47,315 nt of DNA from a virus, in IMG/VR virus record IMGVR_UViG_3300046519_000449, positions 1 through 47,315 of that record. The stretch is one strand, 5' to 3'. The notes beneath the pieces were generated by a model. It ran no database searches. It was not told the DNA's origin and saw only the letters and a list, made by a program, of their open reading frames with translations. The position numbers and the translations under genes were made by a program. Below are positions 38,971 through 47,117 of the stretch, piece by piece (position 1 is the stretch's first letter; each line of letters begins with the position of its first letter).

Positions 38971-40809
38971 TTGGCTGACACCCCACCCGGATACCTGAGC
39001 AACGCAGCACTGGCTGACAACGTTCAGGAGCAAACCGCCGCCGTAAAGAATTTCAAGGACGAGCAGGTCGACCTGTACACGTCGAACAACAGCACCGTCA
39101 CGGTCACCGACGCCGCCGGTCAGCCCGTGGTCGTGCCGAGCTTCAAAGCCATCGCGGCCGGCGGTCTGGCCTCACAGGGCATCTACTCCAGCATTGCGGC
39201 CGGCATCGCCGCTGTGGCCGATGGACAGTACTTTCAGGTGCCATCCGCCGACCTCGTTTACCTGAGCCTTTATCGCCGTGCTGGCGGCGGCGCGACGCTG
39301 GTGAACACCACTGCGAGCGCCACCGGTGTGAACACCCTCGTGGACGAGGTGGACCAGCGCGTCACGGGCGTGCAGACGGTGGCGACCACGGCCCTCGGCA
39401 CGGCCAATGCGACGGCCGCAATCATCGCGCGCAACCCGAAGAAGGCGAACTGGCTGCAGGCGACCCGCGATAAGGCTAAGCGCCTGCTGCACGGCATCCG
39501 GGACGACGGCACAGAGGTGGCGTACAAGTCCGAGCGTACGGTGCTCACCGTGCTGACCAGCCTTGCGCTCGGTGGGTCTTCGTCCATGGGCCGCACCGTG
39601 ACGCGGGCCGTCAATGCATACCCGGGCATGCTGTGGGCCTACATCGACGGATCCCGCCGAAAACTGGTGGCGCTCATGGCCGATGGGTCCGCATGGGCTC
39701 ACAAGGCCGTGGTGGCGCACCTGTTCGTGACGAACCTGCGCTACGGATCGGCGGCGGTCCGTAGCGACTCGTGGATCGCCTACACAGCTGCCGACGCCGC
39801 CGGGGATTACCAGGTGTTCAAGCAGAGCAACGCCACGGGCGTGGTTGCCCAGCTGACGACCAGCGGAAACCACACCGGCCTGCAGATCAACGGATCGGTG
39901 GTGACTTGGTTGGTCGACGGCGTGCGATCCGAATACGCGGACCTCGACGCAGGCACCCTTGGACCGATCTTCCCGCAGCCGACGTTGCTGGCCATCGGTC
40001 ACTCGATGCTGGCCGACTACGCCATCGAGCGGCAGCCGCCACTCCCGCATCGCGTCGCCGCGGCGCTGGGTTGGGATGTGATCGACTTCGCCATTCAGGG
40101 CGACCGATCGGCCCAGCAGCTCGCCCGCACGGGCCTTGTGCCCACGACCGTCACGGTGGACGGGAACACGATCCCCGCCGACGGGTTCGTCAACATCACC
40201 GCGCAGACGCCAGACATCGACTGGATTTTTGCCTCCTATGGTGCCAGCACGATCTATGGATGGCTGGACGGGGTCCATGGTGCCGTCACGTGGGACTCGT
40301 CCGCCGGCGAGCGGTTCCAGCGCACGACGCCTGGCGATGCCGTGGCAATTCCTGCCGGGGCGACGTGGATAGCCGACGTCGGCGGCGCTTTCAACAGCGT
40401 GGCGCTGCTCTGGATGCTGGTGAACGATGACAAGTCCACGCCGGAGCTGCGCGCAGCATCGCTGGCCAACCTGACCACGGTGGTTAATTCGCTCAAAGCA
40501 CTGGGCAAGCGCTTCGTCATCCTGCGCGAGTTTGCCCGCCCACCGGACGAGACACCGGGATCACAGGGCAGGGCCAACCGCGATGCACTGAACGATCTCG
40601 TGCACGCCGCCTACCCGAACAACTGGCTTGACGTCATCCCCGCCGTGCAGGCCGGCGCGGATCCAACCAGTGCAGATGACACCGCCGCCGTCGCCAATGG
40701 CTTCATTCCGCCGTCCCTCACCGTGGACGGCCTCCATCTAAACAACGCGGGCAACGCCATCGCGGCGACTGTCATCGTCAACTTCATCAAAAATAAGGGC
40801 TGGGCATGA
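38971..40809 (+). CDS. Tail fibre with C-terminal SGNH/GDSL esterase-like domain
   Basis: 612 residues from TTG (TTGGAG nearby). N-terminal 130 residues are a fibre-like region (ALADNVQEQTAAVKNFKDEQ). From about residue 335 the sequence is SGNH-like: LLAIGHSMLADY with Ser345 in a GHSM variant of GDSL, and DGLHLNNAGN with Asp586 and His589 completing a triad. The block III Gly-x-Asn is less clear (FASYGAST). Such domains deacetylate surface polysaccharides, so the fibre may trim the host O-antigen or capsule. Confidence 0.8.
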   Translation: MADTPPGYLSNAALADNVQEQTAAVKNFKDEQVDLYTSNNSTVTVTDAAGQPVVVPSFKAIAAGGLASQGIYSSIAAGIAAVADGQYFQVPSADLVYLSLYRRAGGGATLVNTTASATGVNTLVDEVDQRVTGVQTVATTALGTANATAAIIARNPKKANWLQATRDKAKRLLHGIRDDGTEVAYKSERTVLTVLTSLALGGSSSMGRTVTRAVNAYPGMLWAYIDGSRRKLVALMADGSAWAHKAVVAHLFVTNLRYGSAAVRSDSWIAYTAADAAGDYQVFKQSNATGVVAQLTTSGNHTGLQINGSVVTWLVDGVRSEYADLDAGTLGPIFPQPTLLAIGHSMLADYAIERQPPLPHRVAAALGWDVIDFAIQGDRSAQQLARTGLVPTTVTVDGNTIPADGFVNITAQTPDIDWIFASYGASTIYGWLDGVHGAVTWDSSAGERFQRTTPGDAVAIPAGATWIADVGGAFNSVALLWMLVNDDKSTPELRAASLANLTTVVNSLKALGKRFVILREFARPPDETPGSQGRANRDALNDLVHAAYPNNWLDVIPAVQAGADPTSADDTAAVANGFIPPSLTVDGLHLNNAGNAIAATVIVNFIKNKGWA

Positions 40810-41621
40810 CCACCACTACCGTAACGACCCTCGACGGCTCCATCACCACCGCTGACTCGGGCTGGCCCGTGCTCAGCTATGACGACCAGGTCACACCCGG
40901 CACCATGGTGCTGTGGGATCCGTCGCTCGCTGCACAGTGGCCGACGGGCGCCATTGGCGGTGCCGTGGCCGCTGGCTCCATCTGGAAGAACCTGGGCGAG
41001 AACTTCCCGGACGGTGTGCAGGATGCCGGCGCAACCCTGCCGGTCTACGACGTCACCGGCATGCGCGTATCGAACGCCTCGTCGTCTATCGAGTACCCGG
41101 CTGGCCAGTTCGACCTGGCCGCCCTCGGTTGGCCGAACTTTCACGCCACGCTGTGGGGCAAGACGCCAGCGGCACCTATCGCCTCGCTGAGCCAGCTCAT
41201 TGCAGGTTTCGGCCCGCTGACCGACACCATGACGTGGGGATTCATTGCCGCGTACGGTTCGGGCGATCCCACGCTCGGCGTCATTCCGACGATTTCGGGC
41301 TCGCAGTCGTCGCAGCCGGTCATCCTCAACCTGAACTCGTTCTTCGCCATGTCGATGACCTGCGTCGATGCCGGCGGTGGCCAGCGGCGTCTGCGCACCT
41401 ACGTGAACAACGTGCTGGCGAAGGACGCAACGGTCACGCCCGGCGTTGCCGCGCAGCCGACGGAGCGCCTGAAGATCGGGAAGGGCACGACGGTGTATTC
41501 GCCGTTCACGGGTGGACTGATCAGCAGACTGATCGCAGAGAACTGCACCGTGTCGGGGCGTGACCCTGAGGCCGCACGCGCCGCCGAGTGGACGGCTAAG
41601 CACGCCGCGCACGGCCTTTAG
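40806..41621 (+). CDS. Tail fibre-associated protein, lectin-like
   Basis: 271 residues, almost wholly beta-rich, with GTMVLWDPSLAAQWPTG and a close KIGKGTTVYSPFTGGLISRL that resembles concanavalin/LamG-like jelly rolls. ATGA overlap with the fibre gene suggests the two proteins work together at the tail tip, perhaps binding carbohydrate. I do not recognise a specific family. Confidence 0.7.
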   Translation: MTTTTVTTLDGSITTADSGWPVLSYDDQVTPGTMVLWDPSLAAQWPTGAIGGAVAAGSIWKNLGENFPDGVQDAGATLPVYDVTGMRVSNASSSIEYPAGQFDLAALGWPNFHATLWGKTPAAPIASLSQLIAGFGPLTDTMTWGFIAAYGSGDPTLGVIPTISGSQSSQPVILNLNSFFAMSMTCVDAGGGQRRLRTYVNNVLAKDATVTPGVAAQPTERLKIGKGTTVYSPFTGGLISRLIAENCTVSGRDPEAARAAEWTAKHAAHGL

Positions 41622-41809
41622 CCGCGGCTACCCGCGCGCGGATGCCTCGTATCGTCTCGCGTGGCGACGTCGAGTTCATCTGCCAGCAGACGCATTACTG
41701 CACCATAGCCCTGACGAGGGTCAGTGCCCACTGGACCTGGTAGATCGATCAGTTTTAGGGCAGTGAAAGCTGCGGATGTCAGCCCTGCGGCGTCGTCATT
41801 GGCTGCCAT
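41618..41809 (-). CDS. Possible small reverse gene (63 aa)
   Basis: 63 residues (MAANDDAAGLTSAAFTALKL..., RQGYGAVMRLLADELDVATR) with plausible helical content but no good ribosome site at the ATG at 41809. It faces the end of the tail genes with a 4-base overlap. The remaining 200 bases to the secreted-protein gene hold only a palindrome and a doubtful 34-codon frame (41914-42018). Confidence 0.35.
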   Translation of the reverse strand: MAANDDAAGLTSAAFTALKLIDLPGPVGTDPRQGYGAVMRLLADELDVATRDDTRHPRAGSRG

Positions 41810-41885
41810 CAAGTGACATCGGAAACGGACCTGGTCCCAATCACGGATTTATCGGTGAGTCGCAACGGGATGGACGAGTTCGCTC

Positions 41886-41901
41886 GTAGGGTAAACCCTA
41901 C
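41886..41901. promoter_or_regulatory. Palindrome, possible operator
   Basis: GTAGGGT (41886-41892), AA, ACCCTAC (41895-41901): a perfect 7-base inverted repeat. It resembles but does not match the repressor operators (TAGGTNNACCTA). It lies upstream of the secreted-protein gene. Confidence 0.45.
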
Positions 41902-42012
41902 AAGAGGATCAGAAATGCCTGACATACGCGTCTCAGGAGAGCATCTAAGGTGCCATAGCCTGATCGCTAGCTCCCGCAAGCGAGGACGGGCGTATGACCG
42001 GAGAAAGTATCA

Positions 42013-42387
42013 ATGTTAAGGGGATTGGCAGTCGGGCTTGGCTTTATGCTTGCGGCAAATGTAGCTACAGCTACTACGTACGTGACGCAACAGGCGCAGG
42101 TGATCGGCATCAAGGGATCAACTGTTGACGTCACCGCGAGTTGCCCAGGTGGCTACACGCCAGTTGGTGGCGGGTACGACATGCCTGATGCCGTTAACTC
42201 CGTTTTCGTTACCAATGTCGTGCAATCTGGTGGCATCGTCGCAGCAACCGGGGCGAACTACTTCATCCCGGGGATCGTCGTCTCCATATCTAGGCCCAGC
42301 GATGACGGGGCCGGCTGGCGTGTCGCGGGCTTCGTCAATAAACCTATCGCAATAACAGCTTTCGTACGTTGCGCATCGCTCAACTAA
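42013..42387 (+). CDS. Secreted protein of unknown function (124 aa), probable moron
   Basis: 124 residues with a signal peptide (LRGLAVGLGFMLAANVATA, cleavage expected near residue 20). The mature domain is beta-rich, with two cysteines (ASCPGGYTPVGGGYD and FVRCASLN) that could form a disulphide. GGAGAA precedes the ATG. It follows the tail genes, where lysogenic-conversion genes often sit. Function not recognised. Confidence 0.75.
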   Translation: MLRGLAVGLGFMLAANVATATTYVTQQAQVIGIKGSTVDVTASCPGGYTPVGGGYDMPDAVNSVFVTNVVQSGGIVAATGANYFIPGIVVSISRPSDDGAGWRVAGFVNKPIAITAFVRCASLN

Positions 42388-42506
42388 TACGTTTCTGAGT
42401 GATTGAGTCTTCGATAGCGTGGCCATCGGCAGGTACACATGCGCCGATGGCCGTCGATCACGGCGAAGCGGCCCCAGCGCGCCGAATACAAAGGAACGGG
42501 GTAGGG

Positions 42507-42704
42507 CTACCGCTGAATGGGTTGGCTGATGGTACCGGCTTCATACCGCTCACGCGTGCAGCCCGGGCAGTCCTGACGAACCCAGCCACGCGGCGACCTG
42601 ACGTTCGGGCTGTAGCCGCCGTGCCTGGGGCAGATCAGCCATTCGTTGGCGCGCTCCGCTGCCGCCTGCCGCGCGTTCCTGATGTCCCGGCGGAAACCCC
42701 TCAT
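42507..42704 (-). CDS. Small zinc-ribbon protein (65 aa)
   Basis: 65 residues: basic N-terminus (MRGFRRDIRNARQAAAERAN) then a zinc-ribbon-like CPRHGGYSPNV...CPGC pair. Its ATG overlaps the stop of the preceding small gene (TGATG), so the two are co-translated. The open frame extends further upstream to 42791, but that would overlap the other gene fully. Function unknown. Confidence 0.55.
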   Translation of the reverse strand: MRGFRRDIRNARQAAAERANEWLICPRHGGYSPNVRSPRGWVRQDCPGCTRERYEAGTISQPIQR

Positions 42705-42880
42705 CAGCGCCGCCGGCACGGTGTCTGCGACGGAAAGCAGGCAGGGCAGGTTACGGCCCGTGAGTAACGCTGCTTCGACCGGCTGCACCACATGAAGCCC
42801 TTGCCCTCAGGGGTATGCGTCCGGGTGAGGGCGATGCGCTCTTCGCGCATCTCTCGAAAGGCTTTTCGGAATGAGGTCAT
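42704..42880 (-). CDS. Small cysteine-containing protein (58 aa)
   Basis: 58 residues: a charged helix (MTSFRKAFREMREERIALTR) then MWCSRSKQRYSRAVTCPACF with three cysteines that may bind zinc. An upstream TTG at 42946 could extend it by 22 residues. Coupled to the downstream zinc-ribbon gene by a TGATG junction. Confidence 0.5.
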   Translation of the reverse strand: MTSFRKAFREMREERIALTRTHTPEGKGFMWCSRSKQRYSRAVTCPACFPSQTPCRRR

Positions 42881-43017
42881 GTGGCTATTTTCTCGCCATA
42901 GGGTCTCATCCAGCGCGACCGCCGCTTCCTCCGCTCGACCGTACAAAGCTCAGCCCCTGGGACTTTTCAAGTTCCAATCATGTTCCAATTACGTTGCCCT
43001 TATATAACTTCAACGTA

Positions 43018-43347
43018 ATGATTCCATTTGGAAATTTGATTGATGTCGCGCTGGTCGGCGCGCAAGATGGCAGCACTTCAACGAAACGGATGGGTGCCAT
43101 GAATACCGGATCTCTTACTCCATTTGTCCATGTTCATCGCGATATCCGCATCCGCGGCGAATACATTGCTCGGGATGACTGGTGGATTGCTCACTTCGAC
43201 CTTCCTCGGCCTGAAGGTGGATTTCAGACGGCGATCCACTACGACCTTCCTCTATCACCCGGTCCGCATGCCCGGAAAGCCAGCACCGCTGCCGAAGCGC
43301 GATCTCTGGCCATCTCTACCATTGATGCCCATTTAGACCGTCGTTAG
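43018..43347 (+). CDS. Hypothetical protein near the integrase (about 109 aa)
   Basis: Up to 109 residues. The convincing part is the last 75 (HRDIRIRGEYIARDDWWIAH, QTAIHYDLPLSPG). Start is uncertain: ATG codons at 43018, 43090 and 43099; none has a strong ribosome site. Preceding DNA is AT-richer (TATATAAC near 43001) and may hold its promoter. Function unknown. Confidence 0.5.
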   Translation: MIPFGNLIDVALVGAQDGSTSTKRMGAMNTGSLTPFVHVHRDIRIRGEYIARDDWWIAHFDLPRPEGGFQTAIHYDLPLSPGPHARKASTAAEARSLAISTIDAHLDRR

Positions 43348-43467
43348 GTGTCAGCTGCGCGGAATCTCCCCGTAAAACTGTGGAGACTGCTTGAGTTCAA
43401 TCAGTCTCTTACGAGCGCGATATCCGTAAAAATATCCGTCGTAAGTGACTGATTATTCACGCTCATG

Positions 43468-43487
43468 CAAGGGACTTAAAATCCCTC
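43468..43487. other. tRNA-Leu(UAA) anticodon-arm-like sequence abutting int stop
   Basis: CAAGGGACTTAAAATCCCTC forms a perfect 5-bp stem (AGGGA/TCCCT) with a 7-base loop CTTAAAA whose middle bases TAA are the leucine anticodon. It overlaps the integrase stop codon. D and T arms are absent, so it is not a tRNA gene. It may be an attachment core or relic. Confidence 0.6.
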
Positions 43488-44679
43488 ACGGCTTCCGTGA
43501 ATCGGCCCCGCTGAGGCAGTAAGCCGCCCAGTCATCGGCCAGCGCCACGCGCTTCTGGAACAGGTCCCCACGCCGGTACGCCGCCTCGACCTTGTCGCCG
43601 ATGGTGTGCGCGAGCGCCATCTCGGCCAGCTCGGACGGGTAGTTGCCCATCTCGGCAGCCCAGTCCCGGAACGTGCTTCGGAAGCCATGCACGGTGTACT
43701 TACCGAAGCCCATCCGATTCAGCACGGCCATCATGCCGTTCTCGGAAAGTGGATCGCCGGACGGGTTGGGGAACACGGTCTCTATCCGAGACAGCCGCGG
43801 CATGTCCCGTACGATCGCCAGGGCTGGCGCCGAGAGCGGCACACGGTGGATCCGCCCGGCTTTCATCCGGCTGGCCGGGATCGTCCATCGTGCCGCCTCG
43901 AGGTCGAACTCGGCATACGTTGCCTGTGTCGCCTCGGTATTCCGCACGCACGTCAGGATCGTAAACTGCAGGGCCATGGCGGCCATCCCATCACGGTCCT
44001 GCAGCGAGGCGAAGAACTCCGGCAGGTCAGGGTAGGGAAGGGCGGCGAAGTGACGAACCTTCTTCACCTTCGACGGCTTCGGTAGGAGGTTGTCCAGGTG
44101 GCCACGCCACGTCGCTGGATTCTCACCCTCGCGGTAGCCGCTCACCCGCGCGTAGGAGAGGATCGACTCGATGCGGCCTCGTACTCGGCTGGCCGTCTCG
44201 TTCTTTGTCGTCCAGATCGGATTGAGGATGTCCATGACGTGGGCTGTCGTGATGCCCCGCACGTCCTTCTTCCCGATCGTCGGAAACGCGTACGCCTCCA
44301 GGCTATTGGTCCACTGCTCCGCCTGGCGGTGGTTCTTCCAGCCATGCCGGTTCGCCTCGATGTAGGCCTCGGCGCATGCCGCAAACGTCATGGTGTTCCC
44401 GCGCGACCTCGCGGCGTCCCTGTGCTCCATCGGGTCGATACCCTCGGAGAGCAGCGCGCGGACCGCCACGGCCTTTTCCCGGGCTCGTGCCAGCGGTACG
44501 TCGCGCACGGAGCCGGCGCCATAGTCACGCTTCCGTCCGTCGAAGCTGTAGCGGATGATCCACGACTTAGAACCGCCCTTGGCGATCTGCAAATACAGGT
44601 TGCCGCCATCGGCGTAATATCCGGGTGTGGTCAGTGATGTGACCTGGCGCGCGGTCAGCTTGTGAATCGTCCTGCCCAT
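43486..44679 (-). CDS. int: P4-type tyrosine integrase
   Basis: 397 residues. N-terminal arm-binding domain of the P4/DUF4102 type (KLTARQVTSLTTPGYYADGG, SWIIRYSFDGRKRDYGAGSV), SAM-like core-binding domain (about 98-180), and a catalytic domain with Arg246 (LTCVRNTEA), Lys273, His331 and Arg334 (HGFRSTFRD), His358 and nucleophile Tyr368 (EAAYRRGD). It carries out integration and, with an excisionase, excision. The gene reads away from the likely attR 160 bases upstream. An AAGGAG lies about 13 bases before the ATG, farther than usual. Confidence 0.95.
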   Translation of the reverse strand: MGRTIHKLTARQVTSLTTPGYYADGGNLYLQIAKGGSKSWIIRYSFDGRKRDYGAGSVRDVPLARAREKAVAVRALLSEGIDPMEHRDAARSRGNTMTFAACAEAYIEANRHGWKNHRQAEQWTNSLEAYAFPTIGKKDVRGITTAHVMDILNPIWTTKNETASRVRGRIESILSYARVSGYREGENPATWRGHLDNLLPKPSKVKKVRHFAALPYPDLPEFFASLQDRDGMAAMALQFTILTCVRNTEATQATYAEFDLEAARWTIPASRMKAGRIHRVPLSAPALAIVRDMPRLSRIETVFPNPSGDPLSENGMMAVLNRMGFGKYTVHGFRSTFRDWAAEMGNYPSELAEMALAHTIGDKVEAAYRRGDLFQKRVALADDWAAYCLSGADSRKP

Positions 44680-44696
44680 AGCGGATCTGGAACTCC

Positions 44697-44840
44697 TTAC
44701 CCATACATTTACCCAACTTCGGGCACGCGATTACGTGCACTTCCGTGAGACGTTGCGCGACGGAACGTAAGGGTATGGGCGTTGCGTCGCAAGGCGTGCG
44801 ATCCGTCTAGCGACGTGGTGAGACACACGGTCCACGGACT
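44697..44840. promoter_or_regulatory. Probable integrase arm-site region
   Basis: Short repeats typical of att arms: CCCATAC (44700-44706) with its inverse GTATGGG (44773-44779), ACGTTGCGCGACGGAACGT near 44750, and several GTGCAC/ACGTG elements. Lies between int and the candidate attR core. No gene here. Confidence 0.45.
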
Positions 44841-44852
44841 CACTCTCCGCCA
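44841..44852. other. Candidate attR: 3' end of a tRNA-Ser
   Basis: CACTCTCCGCCA matches the 3' end of bacterial tRNA-Ser genes (acceptor strand, discriminator G, CCA) and is followed 7 bases later by a strong terminator, as after a tRNA gene. No T-arm precedes it, as expected if the phage's own DNA begins there. The intact tRNA should lie left of this window. Confidence 0.55.
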
Positions 44853-44859
44853 GTTACGC

Positions 44860-44887
44860 AAAAAAGCCCTGTTTACAGGGCTTTTTT
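44860..44887. terminator. Bidirectional host terminator
   Basis: AAAAAA, GCCCTG (44866-44871), loop TTTA, CAGGGC (44876-44881), TTTTTT. Serves the tRNA-like end on one side and the effector gene on the other. Confidence 0.88.
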
Positions 44888-44932
44888 GTGGGCGAAGTAT
44901 CCATGCATCACGTCATGGATCGCGCACGTTTC

Positions 44933-46267
44933 TCACCTGCCCATCGACAGACCAGCCGACTGCTGCGTCTGGACCTCCTGGCTTATTTGCTGCTGCTCAC
45001 CCTGTGCCCGCTGCGCGGCATTGTTCTGCACGTGCGCTGCTGCTTCCTGGCTGCTCTGCGCCAGCGGGGTCTGGATGGCCTGCATCACGTTGACCTCGGC
45101 GTACTGCTTGAAAGGCGAGTTCAGATCGCCCTGTACAGCCCATCCTTTACTTGCATCGTCATTCAAGATGACATGGTCAACCCGGTTGAAGCCGGCGGCA
45201 GTCGCGGCTGAGGTCAATGAGCCTGCAAAGTTCTGTGTATGCACACCGGGCGCACGCCCCTGGCTCTCGTCAATGCGGGCGACGCAGGCATGCGCCTGCT
45301 CATACATCCCATTGGCTGGGTGGCTGGCATCAAGGAGGCTTGGGATAAGAGTAGCGGCCTGGGCGTGGGTCTTGGCCTCATTGATAGCGGCCAGGGTAGC
45401 GGGCCCGGCGATCCCATCGGCTTTGAGGTGATGGTCCTGCTGGAACTGCCGCACAGCCGCTTCGGTCCCCGGTCCAAAGGCATGGTCGGTGGCAAGGGGA
45501 CGGCCGTGGCTGTCCGTGTAGCCAAGCTCACTGAGCTGGTTTTGCAGGTCGCCAACGGCGTCTGACCGGTCGTGCAGGCGCAGGGAATGGCCGTGTCCCT
45601 GGTGCGCACCATGTTGGGGGCTGTTGCCCATCGTTTGCAGTGTTTCGAGCGAGATGGACCCGTCTTTTACTCCCTGCACGAGCTCAGGCGTGATGAGGGT
45701 CGCCCATTGCTTCGAGCGGTCGATGCGAGCATCCGCGCCATTTTCCCCACCGTTGATGGCCACCCCCGACGCGTAGGCGTCCTTGCGGTCGGCCTCAGGC
45801 ACCTTGTCTTTCCAGTATGCAATGGCAAGCTTTGCCGCCATTTCCGGCTCACTGGCGAGCTCCGGATGATTTTTGAGGTCAACCCCGAACTTCTCGCCAA
45901 AGCGCTCGTAGTTATCGCGCCCCGTGTACTGGAAGTAGCCGCGCCCGTGGAAGGTCCAACCATCGCCGGGATTGGTGTTTCTCAAGTCACTGCGGTTGTC
46001 GTAGAGGATGTGGGCCATCTGCTTTGGATCCTGGCTGTCGACGGCCGCCTGGATTTCCTCCCGGGTGTTTCTGGTGCCCGCGCTTTTTACCGCGCCGACC
46101 ACCTGCTCGACACTGTGGTAGCCCTTCAGTTGCTCGTCCATGGTGCTAAATTTGCCGGTTTCCACCGACGCGTTTCCCATGACATTGGCCAACTCCTCGG
46201 GAGAGGTGACACCGGATTCAATAAAGCGCTTGAGCAGCAGGGCAGAGCTGGCATTGAACTGCGGCAT
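44933..46267 (-). CDS. X-T4SS antibacterial effector: GH19-like + PG-binding + XVIPCD
   Basis: 444 residues in three domains. Residues 1-200 are GH19 lysozyme/chitinase-like (ASVETGKF with Glu36, GRGYFQYTGRDNYERFG at 108-124). Residues 230-298 are a peptidoglycan-binding domain (LQNQLSELGY, FGPGTEAAVRQFQQDH, GIAGPATLAAI). Residues 310-410 show the XVIPCD pattern (HPANGMYEQAHACVARIDE, FNRVDHVILND, AVQGDLNSP, QAIQTPLAQSSQ) and a Q-rich tail, the signal recognised by VirD4 of the Xanthomonadales bacteria-killing type IV secretion system. It should be injected into rival bacteria and cut their wall. AGGAG precedes the ATG; the upstream gene ends 9 bases before. Confidence 0.88.
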   Translation of the reverse strand: MPQFNASSALLLKRFIESGVTSPEELANVMGNASVETGKFSTMDEQLKGYHSVEQVVGAVKSAGTRNTREEIQAAVDSQDPKQMAHILYDNRSDLRNTNPGDGWTFHGRGYFQYTGRDNYERFGEKFGVDLKNHPELASEPEMAAKLAIAYWKDKVPEADRKDAYASGVAINGGENGADARIDRSKQWATLITPELVQGVKDGSISLETLQTMGNSPQHGAHQGHGHSLRLHDRSDAVGDLQNQLSELGYTDSHGRPLATDHAFGPGTEAAVRQFQQDHHLKADGIAGPATLAAINEAKTHAQAATLIPSLLDASHPANGMYEQAHACVARIDESQGRAPGVHTQNFAGSLTSAATAAGFNRVDHVILNDDASKGWAVQGDLNSPFKQYAEVNVMQAIQTPLAQSSQEAAAHVQNNAAQRAQGEQQQISQEVQTQQSAGLSMGR

Positions 46268-46276
46268 GGTCTGCTC

Positions 46277-46924
46277 CTAGTGCACAACGGCGCGGTGGGT
46301 ATGAAGCGCTTCACGGATGGCTTTGGGTGAAAATGCGTCCATTGTCAGCAACGGTAGTGTGGCTGGATAGTCGAGAACGGATTTCCACACGATGGCCCCG
46401 GACTCCCCGTTTTCCACCGATGTTGCTTCGACATGTTGCAGATGCCACACATGTTTTTGCGCATCCCATGCAAACGCATAGGTGGTGCCACCGCGCGGCA
46501 GTTCATTGAAATAGCTGACCGACGTGGGGCTGGCCGTCAGGTTGTGGTTGAGTGCCATGGGGCCGGCATTCTTGGCCGACTCGTTGTACCGGCAATCGAC
46601 CACCTCGCCGTTTTTGGCCGTCACGGCATAGGTGGCACCCGTGGTGCGAAGCAGCCACAGTTCACAGGTGTTTTGGGTTGTCGGGTCGGGTTGGGCATGA
46701 CGAACGACAAGAGCGCCGCCGGCGATATCCGCACCGAACGGTTTCGCCGGCTGGAAGGCAAGCACCGTGTCGCCGGGAACCATCATCCGTTGGATGTTAG
46801 CCGGGACAGGGGTGGGGGTGGCAGCATGGACGGGCGGCATAAAGCCGGCAAATACGGCACCGGTGGTAACCAGTGATACCAGAGCTTTCTGGCGAAGAAG
46901 TCGGGGCGAAGCGGGGAGCGGCAT
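46277..46924 (-). CDS. Likely periplasmic immunity protein for the effector
   Basis: 215 residues from the ATG at 46924 with AGGAG upstream. A signal peptide (LVSLVTTGAVFAGFMPPVHA) targets the periplasm; there is no lipobox, unlike many such immunity lipoproteins. The mature protein is beta-rich, with two cysteines (CELWLL, VVDCRYNES). It directly precedes the wall-degrading effector in one operon, the usual order for effector-immunity pairs, so it probably binds and blocks the effector's GH19 domain. Sequence family not recognised; function from context. Confidence 0.7.
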   Translation of the reverse strand: MPLPASPRLLRQKALVSLVTTGAVFAGFMPPVHAATPTPVPANIQRMMVPGDTVLAFQPAKPFGADIAGGALVVRHAQPDPTTQNTCELWLLRTTGATYAVTAKNGEVVDCRYNESAKNAGPMALNHNLTASPTSVSYFNELPRGGTTYAFAWDAQKHVWHLQHVEATSVENGESGAIVWKSVLDYPATLPLLTMDAFSPKAIREALHTHRAVVH

Positions 46925-47117
46925 GGGAACTCCTGTAAATGGCAAAACATAAGCTGGAAAATCGTTAAGCAAGCTTATCTACTCACAGAGGAGCGGAGAA
47001 GATGGCTTCTTTCCGGATTTTTGTTGCGCTGGGACACCGTCCCATCCTCGGCTGAAACCCAGGTCCTGTCCTCGAGTTCATACCGCCTCGTCGTGCCGTA
47101 TGCCGCGATCATCCGGT

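Noticed and set aside
35815-39033. Two long antisense frames opposite gene J
   Set aside because: Arginine/valine/histidine-rich shadow products without motifs.
41914-42018. 34-codon frame before the secreted-protein gene
   Set aside because: Has a GAGG ahead of its ATG but an unconvincing basic product and overlap with the next start; kept only as a note.
43468-43499. Complete tRNA-Leu gene
   Set aside because: Only the anticodon arm and a small hairpin are present; no D-arm, T-arm or acceptor stem.
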